Of a DNA stretch of 7,819 nucleotides, positions 1 to 6,037 are shown one piece after another. A model generated the notes under the pieces. That model ran no database searches, was not told the DNA's origin, and saw only the letters and a list, made by a program, of their open reading frames with translations. Location: positions 1 to 7,819 of the forward strand of contig CAJUCM010000041.1 in assembly GCA_910585235.1 (NCBI GenBank), given 5' to 3'. Positions within the stretch are counted from its first letter, which is position 1; each line of letters starts with the position of its first letter. Made by a program: the position numbers and the translations under genes. Source of the stretch: an uncultured Christensenella sp. GTDB taxonomy: Bacteria; Bacillota; Clostridia; Christensenellales; Borkfalkiaceae.

Positions 1-2571
1 GCCTATCTCGAAGCGCTTTCGGAAAGAGGCGTTCATATCGTCACCGTCAACGACTATCTTGCCCGCCGCGACGCGGAATGGATGGGGAAGGTTCACCGCT
101 TTATGGGGCTTACCGTCGGCGTGGTCGTCCCCGGAATGGACGACGAAACAAAGCGCAAGGCGTATCAGTCGGATATTACCTACGGAACGAACAACGAATT
201 CGGATTCGATTATCTGAGAGACAATCTGAAATCCGACCTCAAACTCATGGTCCAGCGCGAACTCAACTTTGCGATCGTGGACGAGGTGGACTCCATTCTC
301 ATTGACGAGGCGAGAACGCCTTTGATCATTTCTGGCAAGGGAGAGCAGTCCTCCGATCTCTACGAAAGGGTGGACCGCTTCGTCCGCACGCTGAAAGGCG
401 GTTTTGACGACGATCTCAAAGACGCCGAGGCGCAACAGAATAAAAAGAAAAAGGATTCGGGCGCGCAGAAGATCCAGAAAGCGGAAGAACTCGAATGGGA
501 CTACGTCATCGAACGCAAGGACAAGCAGGTCCAGCTCACCGAGTACGGCGCGGAAAAGGCGGAGCGGTTCTTCAACGTCGATAACATTGCCGATATTGCC
601 CATCAGAGCCTGAACCACCACATTCAGCAGGCGCTCAAAGCGCACTACCTCTTTGAACTCAACGACCAGTATATCGTCAAAGACGGCGAGATCGTCATCG
701 TCGATGAATTTACGGGTCGTCTCATGATCGGTCGCCGCTATTCGGACGGATTGCATCAGGCGATCGAGGCGAAGGAAGGCGTCAAGATCCGCGAGGAGAA
801 TAAGACCTATGCGACGATCACGTTCCAGAATTACTTCCGCCTTTACCGCAAGCTCTCCGGCATGACGGGTACCGCCAAGACGGAGGAGGGCGAGTTCCGC
901 ACGATTTATTCGCTCGACGTTGTGGAGATACCCACGAACAAACCCGTCAAGAGAGTGGATATGACGGATTTGATCTATTCCACCGCCGAGGGCAAGAAAA
1001 AAGCGATCGTACGCGAGATCGCCGCCCGCCACGAGAAGGGGCAGCCCGTCCTCGTGGGTACGGTCTCCGTCGAGAAGTCGGAGGAGATCGCGCGCCTTCT
1101 CATCAAAAACGGCATTCAGCACAATATCCTCAATGCAAAGAACCACGAACGCGAAGCGGAGATCGTAGCGCAGGCGGGCAGATACGGCGCAGTGACGATC
1201 GCAACCAACATGGCGGGGCGCGGAACGGATATTCTCTTGGGAGGGAACCCCGAATATCTCGCCAAAAAGCGTCTCCGCGAAGAGGGCGTCGAACACGATA
1301 CCATAGAGCTTGCCACGAGCTATTCCGAACTCGACGAGGAGACGGAAAAGGTGCGCAACCGCTATCAGGAACTCTACCGCAATTACAAGCAGAAGACGGA
1401 CGAAGAAAAACAGAAAGTCATCGAGGCGGGCGGGCTTTGCATTATCGGTACGGAGCGGCACGAATCCCGCCGTATCGACAATCAGCTCCGCGGGCGTTCC
1501 GGTCGTCAGGGCGACGTCGGTACCTCCATTTTCTTCCTCTCTTTGGAGGACGATCTCATGATGCGCTTCGGCGGTGAGAGAATGAAGCACATTTACAGCA
1601 TCAGCAAAATGGAAGAGGACGAATGTCTCGAATCCAAACTGCTTGCGCGCCTCATCGAATACGCGCAGAAGCAGATCGAGGGCAGAAACTTCTCGATCCG
1701 TAAAAACGTGTTGCAGTACGACGACGTTATGAATACGCAGCGCAAGATCATCTATGCGGAGCGCATGAACGTCATCAAGGGCGAGAGCGTGCACGATCAG
1801 GTCGTTAGGTATATTCCCGACTACGTCGTAACGACGGTGCGCAGTGCGGTGAACGCGGATGAAATGCCCGAAAAGTGGAACGAGGACGATCTCAACGAGG
1901 CGCTCGAACGCAAGATATTGCCGGAGGGAACGAATTACGTCACCCGCGAGAAACTTGAAAAATGGGACTACGACGTTGCGATCAGAAAAATTTCCGAGAA
2001 AGCCGAAAAGTGTTACGAGGAAAAGATCGCAAAGATCCAGGAGGAGACGCCCGTCAAATTCGGGGACGTGGAACGCCGTATGCTTCTGCGCGTCGTCGAT
2101 TCCAACTGGATCGACCATATCGACGCAATGGACAGACTGCGCAAGGGCATCGGACTGCGCGCCTACGGTCAGACCGATCCTGTCATCGCCTACAAGCAAG
2201 AGGGCTTTGCAATGTTCGACGAAATGGTGGAGCGCATTCAGGAGCGCACGATCGCCATTCTCTTAAAGGCGCAGATCGAAATGCGTCAGGCGCCCGTCAC
2301 CCGTATCATGCCCTCTGCAAACGTGCGTCAGGCACCCAAGAGCGAAGAAGCGGAAGAGAAGAGCGAGGCGAAGCCCGCCGAAAAACCCGCGTCGCAGCAG
2401 GAGGCTACCGTTCCCGCAATGCCCGCCGCGGTCAACGTGGACGCATTGAAGACGAACGGTTCGGAGAAGTTCAATCCCGCCACCGTCAAAAAGGGCAAGA
2501 AGGTCGGACCAAACGATCCCTGCCCCTGCGGAAGCGGACTGAAATATAAAAAGTGCCACGGAAAACCTTGA
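1..2571 (+). CDS. secA: Protein translocase ATPase SecA (5' partial)
   Basis: SecA is the cytosolic and membrane-peripheral ATPase that pushes preproteins through SecYEG. The reading frame is open from base 1 and gives 856 residues with no start. The first visible residues already read as the SecA segment GVHIVTVNDYLARRDAEWMG. By comparison with the family, roughly 115-120 N-terminal residues, including the Walker A site, are missing. The ATG at 82 is internal and not the start. Visible landmarks: Walker B DEVDS (window residues 94-98), FTGRLMIGRRYS, the TITFQNYFR / GMTGTAKTE stretch, NMAGRGTD, and the arginine-finger region GTERHESRR..RGRSGRQGD (from about residue 483). The HIDAMDRLR helical scaffold follows, then a low-complexity Glu/Ala/Lys linker. 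The end is a SEC-C zinc motif (C841-x-C843-x8-C852-H853). A lysine-rich insertion lies near residues 133-163. An additional stretch after NMAGRGTD, starting GGNPE, is usual in longer SecAs. A single copy in the standard secA-prfB order suggests housekeeping SecA. Confidence 0.98.
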   Translation, partial: AYLEALSERGVHIVTVNDYLARRDAEWMGKVHRFMGLTVGVVVPGMDDETKRKAYQSDITYGTNNEFGFDYLRDNLKSDLKLMVQRELNFAIVDEVDSILIDEARTPLIISGKGEQSSDLYERVDRFVRTLKGGFDDDLKDAEAQQNKKKKDSGAQKIQKAEELEWDYVIERKDKQVQLTEYGAEKAERFFNVDNIADIAHQSLNHHIQQALKAHYLFELNDQYIVKDGEIVIVDEFTGRLMIGRRYSDGLHQAIEAKEGVKIREENKTYATITFQNYFRLYRKLSGMTGTAKTEEGEFRTIYSLDVVEIPTNKPVKRVDMTDLIYSTAEGKKKAIVREIAARHEKGQPVLVGTVSVEKSEEIARLLIKNGIQHNILNAKNHEREAEIVAQAGRYGAVTIATNMAGRGTDILLGGNPEYLAKKRLREEGVEHDTIELATSYSELDEETEKVRNRYQELYRNYKQKTDEEKQKVIEAGGLCIIGTERHESRRIDNQLRGRSGRQGDVGTSIFFLSLEDDLMMRFGGERMKHIYSISKMEEDECLESKLLARLIEYAQKQIEGRNFSIRKNVLQYDDVMNTQRKIIYAERMNVIKGESVHDQVVRYIPDYVVTTVRSAVNADEMPEKWNEDDLNEALERKILPEGTNYVTREKLEKWDYDVAIRKISEKAEKCYEEKIAKIQEETPVKFGDVERRMLLRVVDSNWIDHIDAMDRLRKGIGLRAYGQTDPVIAYKQEGFAMFDEMVERIQERTIAILLKAQIEMRQAPVTRIMPSANVRQAPKSEEAEEKSEAKPAEKPASQQEATVPAMPAAVNVDALKTNGSEKFNPATVKKGKKVGPNDPCPCGSGLKYKKCHGKP

Positions 2572-2584
2572 AATCCGTAACATG

Positions 2585-2615
2585 ACGCCGCGCCCTCCGC
2601 GGCGTGCTCGTTTTT
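2585..2615 (+). terminator. Weak hairpin between secA and prfB
   Basis: ACGCCGCG (2585-2592) pairs perfectly with CGCGGCGT (2598-2605) around a 5-nt CCCTC loop. Five T's follow at 2611-2615, but they are separated from the stem by five non-T bases. A strong GC stem with a displaced, short U-tract suggests a leaky terminator or a processing/stabilising hairpin rather than a full stop. It would lower prfB readthrough from secA. No clear prfB promoter is seen in the remaining 29 bases. Confidence 0.4.
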
Positions 2616-2644
2616 GAGCCGCACTTTCATTTATAAGGATATTT

Positions 2645-3742
2645 ATGTTCAAACCCGACGATTACAGATTAAAAATCAAAGCGATGGAGGAGACGCTTTC
2701 GCAGGCGAAATACGCGCTCGACATCGACAACCGCTACGAAAAACTCAAAGAACTGCGCGCCGAGCAGGAGAAGCCCGAAGTCTGGCAGGACCTCGAACGC
2801 TCCGCAAAGATCGGGCGGGAGATCTCCTCAAACGAGGGGAAGATTTCCGCATACGAGGCTTGCAGAAAGGCGCTCGACGACGCGAACGAGATCGTCGATC
2901 TCATTGAGGAGACGGAGGAAGAGGAACTTGTTCCGGAACTCGATAAAATGACGGCGGAAGCGGAACGGGACATCGAAGAACTCAGGATCCGCGCGCTTCT
3001 TCGCGGAAAGTACGATTCCTCGAATGCGCTCATCTCTCTACACGCGGGCGCGGGCGGAACGGAGGCGTGCGACTGGTGCCAGATGCTCTACCGTATGTAC
3101 TGCCGTTATGCGGAGACGAGCGGATTCAAAGTGACGGAGATCGACCGCCTCGCAGGGGACGGCGCGGGGCTGAAATCCGTCGATTTCAAGGTGGAGGGAG
3201 AAAACGCCTACGGCTATCTGAAAGCGGAGATCGGCGTTCACCGTCTCGTGAGAATTTCTCCGTTCGACGCAAATAAACGCCGTCAGACTTCCTTTGCCTC
3301 CGTCGAGGTCATGCCCGAAGTGGACGACGACAACGCAGTCGAAATCAAAGACGAGGATATTCGGATCGACGTGTACCGTTCTTCGGGCGCGGGCGGTCAG
3401 AAAGTCAACAAAACGGAGACGGCGGTCCGTATCACGCACTTCCCGACGGGCATCGTCGTCACCTGCCAGAACGAACGGAGTCAGCTCCAAAATAAGGAAA
3501 TGGCGTTCAAATATCTCCGTTCCAAGCTCATCGAGCGGCAGATCGAGGAGCGCCAGCAGGCGGAAGCTGCATTGAAGGGCGAAACGAAAAAAATCGAATG
3601 GGGTTCGCAGATCCGTTCCTATGTATTTTGCCCCTATACGCTCGTCAAGGATCACCGCACGGGCTATGAAATGGGCGACGTGCAGGCGGTCATGGACGGG
3701 GATTTGCAGGGCTTTATTATCGACTATCTGAAAAAGTCATAA
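2645..3742 (+). CDS. prfB: Peptide chain release factor 2 (RF2)
   Basis: RF2 reads UAA and UGA stop codons in the ribosomal A site and triggers hydrolysis of peptidyl-tRNA. The protein is 365 residues, the same length as E. coli RF2, and its motifs fall at identical positions: the codon-recognition tripeptide S205-P206-F207 (SPF, diagnostic of RF2 against PxT in RF1) and the catalytic G250-G251-Q252. Residue 246 is Ser. The N-terminal ~110 residues form the charged coiled-coil domain. The start ATG has a good ribosome binding site (TAAGGA at 2634-2639, 5-nt spacing). The gene is one uninterrupted frame. The usual autoregulatory +1 frameshift site (CTT TGA C after codon 25) is replaced by a plain CTC GAC at codons 25-26, so RF2 cannot control itself by frameshifting here. 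tsaD starts 4 nt after the stop, so the two are probably co-transcribed. Confidence 0.97.
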   Translation: MFKPDDYRLKIKAMEETLSQAKYALDIDNRYEKLKELRAEQEKPEVWQDLERSAKIGREISSNEGKISAYEACRKALDDANEIVDLIEETEEEELVPELDKMTAEAERDIEELRIRALLRGKYDSSNALISLHAGAGGTEACDWCQMLYRMYCRYAETSGFKVTEIDRLAGDGAGLKSVDFKVEGENAYGYLKAEIGVHRLVRISPFDANKRRQTSFASVEVMPEVDDDNAVEIKDEDIRIDVYRSSGAGGQKVNKTETAVRITHFPTGIVVTCQNERSQLQNKEMAFKYLRSKLIERQIEERQQAEAALKGETKKIEWGSQIRSYVFCPYTLVKDHRTGYEMGDVQAVMDGDLQGFIIDYLKKS

Positions 3743-3746
3743 ATTT

Positions 3747-4772
3747 ATGGTTACTCAATTACGAAAAAGCGATCCCCTGATTTTGGGGATCGAATCGTCT
3801 TGCGACGAGACGGCGGCGGCAGTAATCCGCGGAAGAGCGCTTTTATCCGACGAGATCGCTTCGTCAAGCATGGTGCAGGCAAAGTTCGGCGGCGTCGTTC
3901 CCGAAATCGCTTCGCGCGAACATCTCGCCGTTGTAGAAGGCGTCGTTTCAAGGGCGCTGAAACAAGCAGGCGTTCAAAAGGAACAGCTCGACGCGGTGGC
4001 GGTCACTTACGGCGCGGGGCTTTTGGGCGCACTTCTCGTCGGTCTCTCCTTTGCAAAGGGATTTTCCTACGGCTTAGGGATCCCGCTCATCGGCGTAAAT
4101 CATATCCGCGGACATCTGGCGGCGGCGTATTTGGAGGACGAAACGCTCGCGCCGCCCTTTGTGACGCTGCTTGCAAGCGGCGGGCATACCGCGATCATCT
4201 ATACGGAGACGGAGACGAAATTCAAGGTCCTCGGCGGGACGCTCGACGACGCGGCGGGCGAAGCGTTCGATAAAGTTGCGCGCATTCTTTCGCTCCCCTA
4301 TCCTGGGGGACCCCATGTGGAAGCGCTCGCGCGCGGCGGAAAGAATAACGTTCCGCTCCCCAAAATGCTGAAAGGGAACGGCGGATACGATTTTTCGTAC
4401 AGCGGGCTCAAAACGGCGGTACTCAATTACTGTCATACGAAAGAACAGCGCGGGGAAGTGTATGACTGTGCGGACGTCGCGGCGTCCTTCCAGAGCGCGG
4501 CGCTCGATATTCTCGTGCAGAAAACAATCGAGGGCGCGCGCGAAATGAATGTAAAAACGGTTACGGCAGGGGGCGGAGTCGTTGCAAACGGATACCTCCG
4601 CGAAAAATTAAAATGTGCTTGCAATGAGGCGGGGCTTCGTCTCGTTCTTCCCGAAAAGCGCCGCTGTACCGATAACGCCGCCATGATCGCCGCCGAGGGG
4701 CTGTTGCAGTGGAACGCAGGGAATTTTGCTCCGCTCTCTTTGAACGCGCAGGCAAGCATTTCCCTACGGTAA
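3747..4772 (+). CDS. tsaD: tRNA N6-adenosine threonylcarbamoyltransferase TsaD
   Basis: TsaD (Kae1/YgjD family) transfers the threonylcarbamoyl group from TC-AMP to A37 of ANN-decoding tRNAs, making t6A. It works with TsaB and TsaE, which are not in this window. The protein is 341 residues, normal for the family. Visible motifs: GIESSCDETA (residues 14-23, ASKHA nucleotide-binding fold), the metal-binding H119-x-x-x-H123 in NHIRGH, S144-GGHT, LDDAAGEAFDKVAR followed by YPGGP, FSYSGLKTAV, AGGGVVAN, and CTDNAAMIAAEG, which supplies the third metal ligand D309. The ATG is 4 nt after prfB stops and has no recognisable Shine-Dalgarno sequence. The start is still convincing, because the conserved core begins only about 12 residues in and no other in-frame ATG fits. 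Translation is probably coupled to prfB. The tRNA gene at the right edge of the window encodes an ANN decoder (Thr), a natural TsaD substrate. Confidence 0.97.
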   Translation: MVTQLRKSDPLILGIESSCDETAAAVIRGRALLSDEIASSSMVQAKFGGVVPEIASREHLAVVEGVVSRALKQAGVQKEQLDAVAVTYGAGLLGALLVGLSFAKGFSYGLGIPLIGVNHIRGHLAAAYLEDETLAPPFVTLLASGGHTAIIYTETETKFKVLGGTLDDAAGEAFDKVARILSLPYPGGPHVEALARGGKNNVPLPKMLKGNGGYDFSYSGLKTAVLNYCHTKEQRGEVYDCADVAASFQSAALDILVQKTIEGAREMNVKTVTAGGGVVANGYLREKLKCACNEAGLRLVLPEKRRCTDNAAMIAAEGLLQWNAGNFAPLSLNAQASISLR

Positions 4773-4849
4773 AGTGTTCCGGCGGAGAGTTCCCTCTGAA
4801 CGATAAACGCATAAAAATCAAGGGCTTTCGGATTTGAATTTCGGGGCTC

Positions 4850-5182
4850 TTATTTTTTTGATTTTTTTCGTTGTTTTTGCAGCATAATTTGAATTTTTGC
4901 TCCCATAAAGGCAAGACGGTTTCCGATAAAGCAGACAATTCCAAACGGAATTATAAAGAAAACCGCGATCCAAAACCTGACGTCGGAACCTCCGACTTTT
5001 CCTGCAATGCCGTCAAGAATCATGGAAACGGCGCAAATCAAAAATCCGATATATCCAGAAACCGTCATCCAAAAACCCGTTCGCATGATTTTTCTTTTTA
5101 ATTTTATTATTTTTTCACGATCGCCCGTTTTTTGTGCTTCGTTGCTCGTATTTTGTATTTTCTTTTGTAATTTTCGGAACAT
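4850..5182 (-). CDS. Small two-helix membrane protein, unknown function
   Basis: I do not recognise this 110-residue protein. The N-terminal ~35 residues are strongly basic and polar. Two hydrophobic segments follow, at about residues 36-57 (WMTVSGYIGFLICAVSMIL) and 69-90 (RFWIAVFFIIPFGIVCFIG), joined by a short Gly-rich loop. The tail is very basic (QKQRKKSKK). By the positive-inside rule both ends should be cytoplasmic, giving a hairpin topology. The start is supported by GGAG at 5189-5192 (minus strand, 6-nt spacing), so it is probably translated. The gene runs convergent to tsaD, with 77 bp between stop codons. It is AT-richer than tsaD. A terminator hairpin (5202-5231) sits directly upstream, so it either has its own promoter inside that region or depends on readthrough. 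No signal peptide or enzyme motif is seen. Confidence 0.75.
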   Translation of the reverse strand: MFRKLQKKIQNTSNEAQKTGDREKIIKLKRKIMRTGFWMTVSGYIGFLICAVSMILDGIAGKVGGSDVRFWIAVFFIIPFGIVCFIGNRLAFMGAKIQIMLQKQRKKSKK

Positions 5183-5201
5183 GTTTTTCTCCGAATTTCC
5201 T

Positions 5202-5231
5202 AAAAAATAATCTGCATAACAGCAGATTATT
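5202..5231 (-). terminator. Intrinsic terminator of the 5263-5601 gene
   Basis: On the minus strand a perfect 10-bp stem (AATAATCTGC at 5206-5215 against GCAGATTATT at 5222-5231, 6-nt loop) ends in a run of six T's (A6 at 5202-5207 on the plus strand). This is a typical rho-independent terminator shape. It lies 32 bp after the stop of the upstream minus-strand gene. The end of its U-tract is only 9 nt from the GGAG ribosome binding site of the next minus-strand gene, so it may also act as a gate on that gene. Confidence 0.75.
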
Positions 5232-5262
5232 GGAAGATTATGATGTAATTTTAGAATGAAAT

Positions 5263-5601
5263 TTAATAAATCATTGATTCAAAAGCGCCGATATACTCAT
5301 GAGAAATACTGAGTACGGCGCTTTTTCCATCCTTGAATGTCACGTGATAACGGGACATCTTACATGCCGTCCCGTTAAAGTTTACCAGTGCATCTGTCTC
5401 CAATGTTTTACATTCCGCAATGTCGTCTTTGGTAAAAGCGTAATCTTCTTTGTATGCGCTGTCCATAATTACGATTGCGTCAACACCGTTTTTGTGTCCG
5501 GTACCGAGCTTCCCGTTTGCAAATGTGGAACCCGAAGAAAGTCCGATTTTTTTAACCGAAGCTCGCATGATTGAATTTGTTAATTTACTGAAAAAACCCA
5601 T
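5263..5601 (-). CDS. Small soluble protein of unknown function
   Basis: This is a 112-residue protein that I do not recognise. It begins MGFFSKLTNSIMRASVKK (an amphipathic basic start), followed by a Gly/Ser/Asn-rich stretch. The rest alternates hydrophobic and polar residues in a way that suggests a small beta-rich domain (DAIVIMDS, ALVNFNGTACKMSRYHVTFKDGKSAVLSI). There is no membrane segment or signal peptide. The ATG at 5599-5601 was preferred over the one three codons upstream at 5608-5610. AAGGAG (5611-5616) lies 9 nt before the former but directly touches the latter. A minus-strand TATAAT at 5645-5650 gives a leader of about 37 nt. The gene is divergent from the XRE regulator, and the dyad between them covers its -35 region, so repression by that regulator is the likely control. 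A terminator follows. Real but uncharacterised; function unknown. Confidence 0.72.
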   Translation of the reverse strand: MGFFSKLTNSIMRASVKKIGLSSGSTFANGKLGTGHKNGVDAIVIMDSAYKEDYAFTKDDIAECKTLETDALVNFNGTACKMSRYHVTFKDGKSAVLSISHEYIGAFESMIY

Positions 5602-5644
5602 TTTTGTCATCTCCTTGTTGATATTTCATAATCTTCTTGCGCAT

Positions 5645-5673
5645 ATTATATCATAAAATATGGTTGCGTGCAA
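5645..5673 (-). promoter_or_regulatory. Promoter of the minus-strand 5263-5601 gene
   Basis: On the minus strand TTGCAC (5668-5673) lies 17 bp before a perfect TATAAT (5645-5650). The predicted transcription start near 5638 gives a leader of about 37 nt carrying the AAGGAG site. The -35 and part of the spacer lie inside the 5657-5680 dyad, so a protein bound there would block RNA polymerase. Confidence 0.65.
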
Positions 5674-5680
5674 CCATATT
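5657..5680. promoter_or_regulatory. 24-bp perfect dyad, candidate operator of the XRE regulator
   Basis: AATATGGTTGC (5657-5667) and GCAACCATATT (5670-5680) are exact inverted copies around a central GT. The dyad sits between the divergent 5263-5601 gene and the XRE-type regulator at 5737, overlapping the -35 of the former. No T-tract follows on either strand, so a terminator is unlikely. A dimeric helix-turn-helix protein binding its own divergent control region is the standard arrangement. That the neighbouring regulator binds here is inferred. Confidence 0.65.
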
Positions 5681-5690
5681 AAAGAAAAAA

Positions 5691-5719
5691 TTTATAGTAA
5701 AATTATTGCCGTATATAAC
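5691..5719 (+). promoter_or_regulatory. Possible promoter of the XRE regulator
   Basis: TTTATA (5691-5696) lies 17 bp before TATAAC (5714-5719), which predicts transcription from about 5726 and a leader of only ~11 nt. TATAGT at 5693-5698 is an alternative -10, whose -35 would fall in the dyad but matches poorly. The region is AT-rich, so chance matches are likely. Confidence 0.4.
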
Positions 5720-5736
5720 AATATGGATTTGAGCCG

Positions 5737-5979
5737 ATGAACAGCGTAAATCATGCTTTGGCATTAAGAATCAAGGAATTATTAGAACAGAAGAATATGA
5801 CGCGTTATCGCTTGGCGATTAACAGCGGATTAACGCATTCTACGCTGAAAAATATTATCCATGAAACCGTTAAAGACAATTTATTGTCAACAACGATTTT
5901 AATTGCCGGCGGCTTTGATATGACCGTAAGTGAATTTTTGGATAGTCCGCTGTTTGACGAAATCAATTTGAATATCTGA
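5737..5979 (+). CDS. XRE-family (Cro/C1-type) helix-turn-helix regulator
   Basis: An 80-residue DNA-binding protein that is almost entirely one HTH domain. Helix 1 is about residues 8-19 (ALRIKELLEQKN), helix 2 about 22-31 (TRYRLAINSG), and the recognition helix about 33-42 (THSTLKNIIH). A C-terminal stretch, TVSEFLDSPLF, is typical of short Firmicute XRE regulators. There is no effector or oligomerisation domain, so it probably acts as a simple dimer. The ATG has no good ribosome binding site. A five-codon reading frame at 5723-5740 ends overlapping this start (ATGA). The gene is divergent from the 5263-5601 gene, with the 24-bp dyad between them, which suggests it represses that gene and itself. 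A strong terminator follows at once. Base composition is AT-rich like the rest of the island, unlike the flanking genes, which hints at horizontal acquisition. Confidence 0.88.
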   Translation: MNSVNHALALRIKELLEQKNMTRYRLAINSGLTHSTLKNIIHETVKDNLLSTTILIAGGFDMTVSEFLDSPLFDEINLNI

Positions 5980-5991
5980 TTTCGGTCTCAT

Positions 5992-6024
5992 ACCGCTCCG
6001 TTAGAATGACGGGAGCGGTTTCTT
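5992..6024 (+). terminator. Intrinsic terminator of the XRE regulator
   Basis: ACCGCTCC (5992-5999) pairs with GGAGCGGT (6012-6019). GT/AC can add two more pairs past a one-base bulge, leaving the loop TAGAATG. TTTCTT follows directly. It starts 12 bp after the regulator stop codon and ends 3 bp before the -10 of the next gene, so it insulates that gene. Confidence 0.75.
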
Positions 6025-6026
6025 CA

Positions 6027-6032
6027 TATAAT
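6027..6032 (+). promoter_or_regulatory. -10 element next to the start of the 6038 gene
   Basis: A perfect TATAAT, within TATAATAG, is followed after 5 bp by the ATG at 6038. No good -35 is seen at 17 bp; ATGACG at 6006-6011 is a 4/6 match at a short 15-bp spacing. Transcription would begin near 6039, at or within the start codon region, so the mRNA would be leaderless or have a few bases of leader if the ATG at 6044 is used. Confidence 0.5.
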
Positions 6033-6037
6033 AGAGC

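Noticed and set aside
1962..2549. 195-codon plus-strand frame inside secA
   Set aside because: Arg-rich alternate frame of secA, with no homology or independent signals.
2263..2652. 129-codon minus-strand frame over the secA end and the prfB ribosome binding site
   Set aside because: Antisense to the SecA linker and zinc motif; its composition mirrors the opposite strand and nothing supports expression.
3038..3655. 205-codon minus-strand frame opposite prfB
   Set aside because: Shadow of the strongly conserved RF2 coding frame; no motif and no supported start.
4776..4868. Possible tsaD terminator (GTTC/GAAC and AGAG/CTCT stem at 4776-4801, or AAAAATCAA at 4813-4821 pairing with TTGATTTTT at 4858-4866)
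   Set aside because: The first has a large bulge and no T-tract. The second needs a 36-nt loop and uses the lysine codons of the opposite gene. Neither is convincing.
4871..5210. Plus-strand frames opposite the small membrane protein gene
   Set aside because: The minus-strand frame has a well-spaced GGAG site and two clean membrane segments. The plus-strand frames have no supporting signal.
5299..5656. Plus-strand frames of 91 and 68 codons opposite the 5263-5601 gene
   Set aside because: The minus-strand frame has an AAGGAG site, a TATAAT promoter and a terminator. The plus-strand frames have none and are Cys/Val/Phe-rich shadows.
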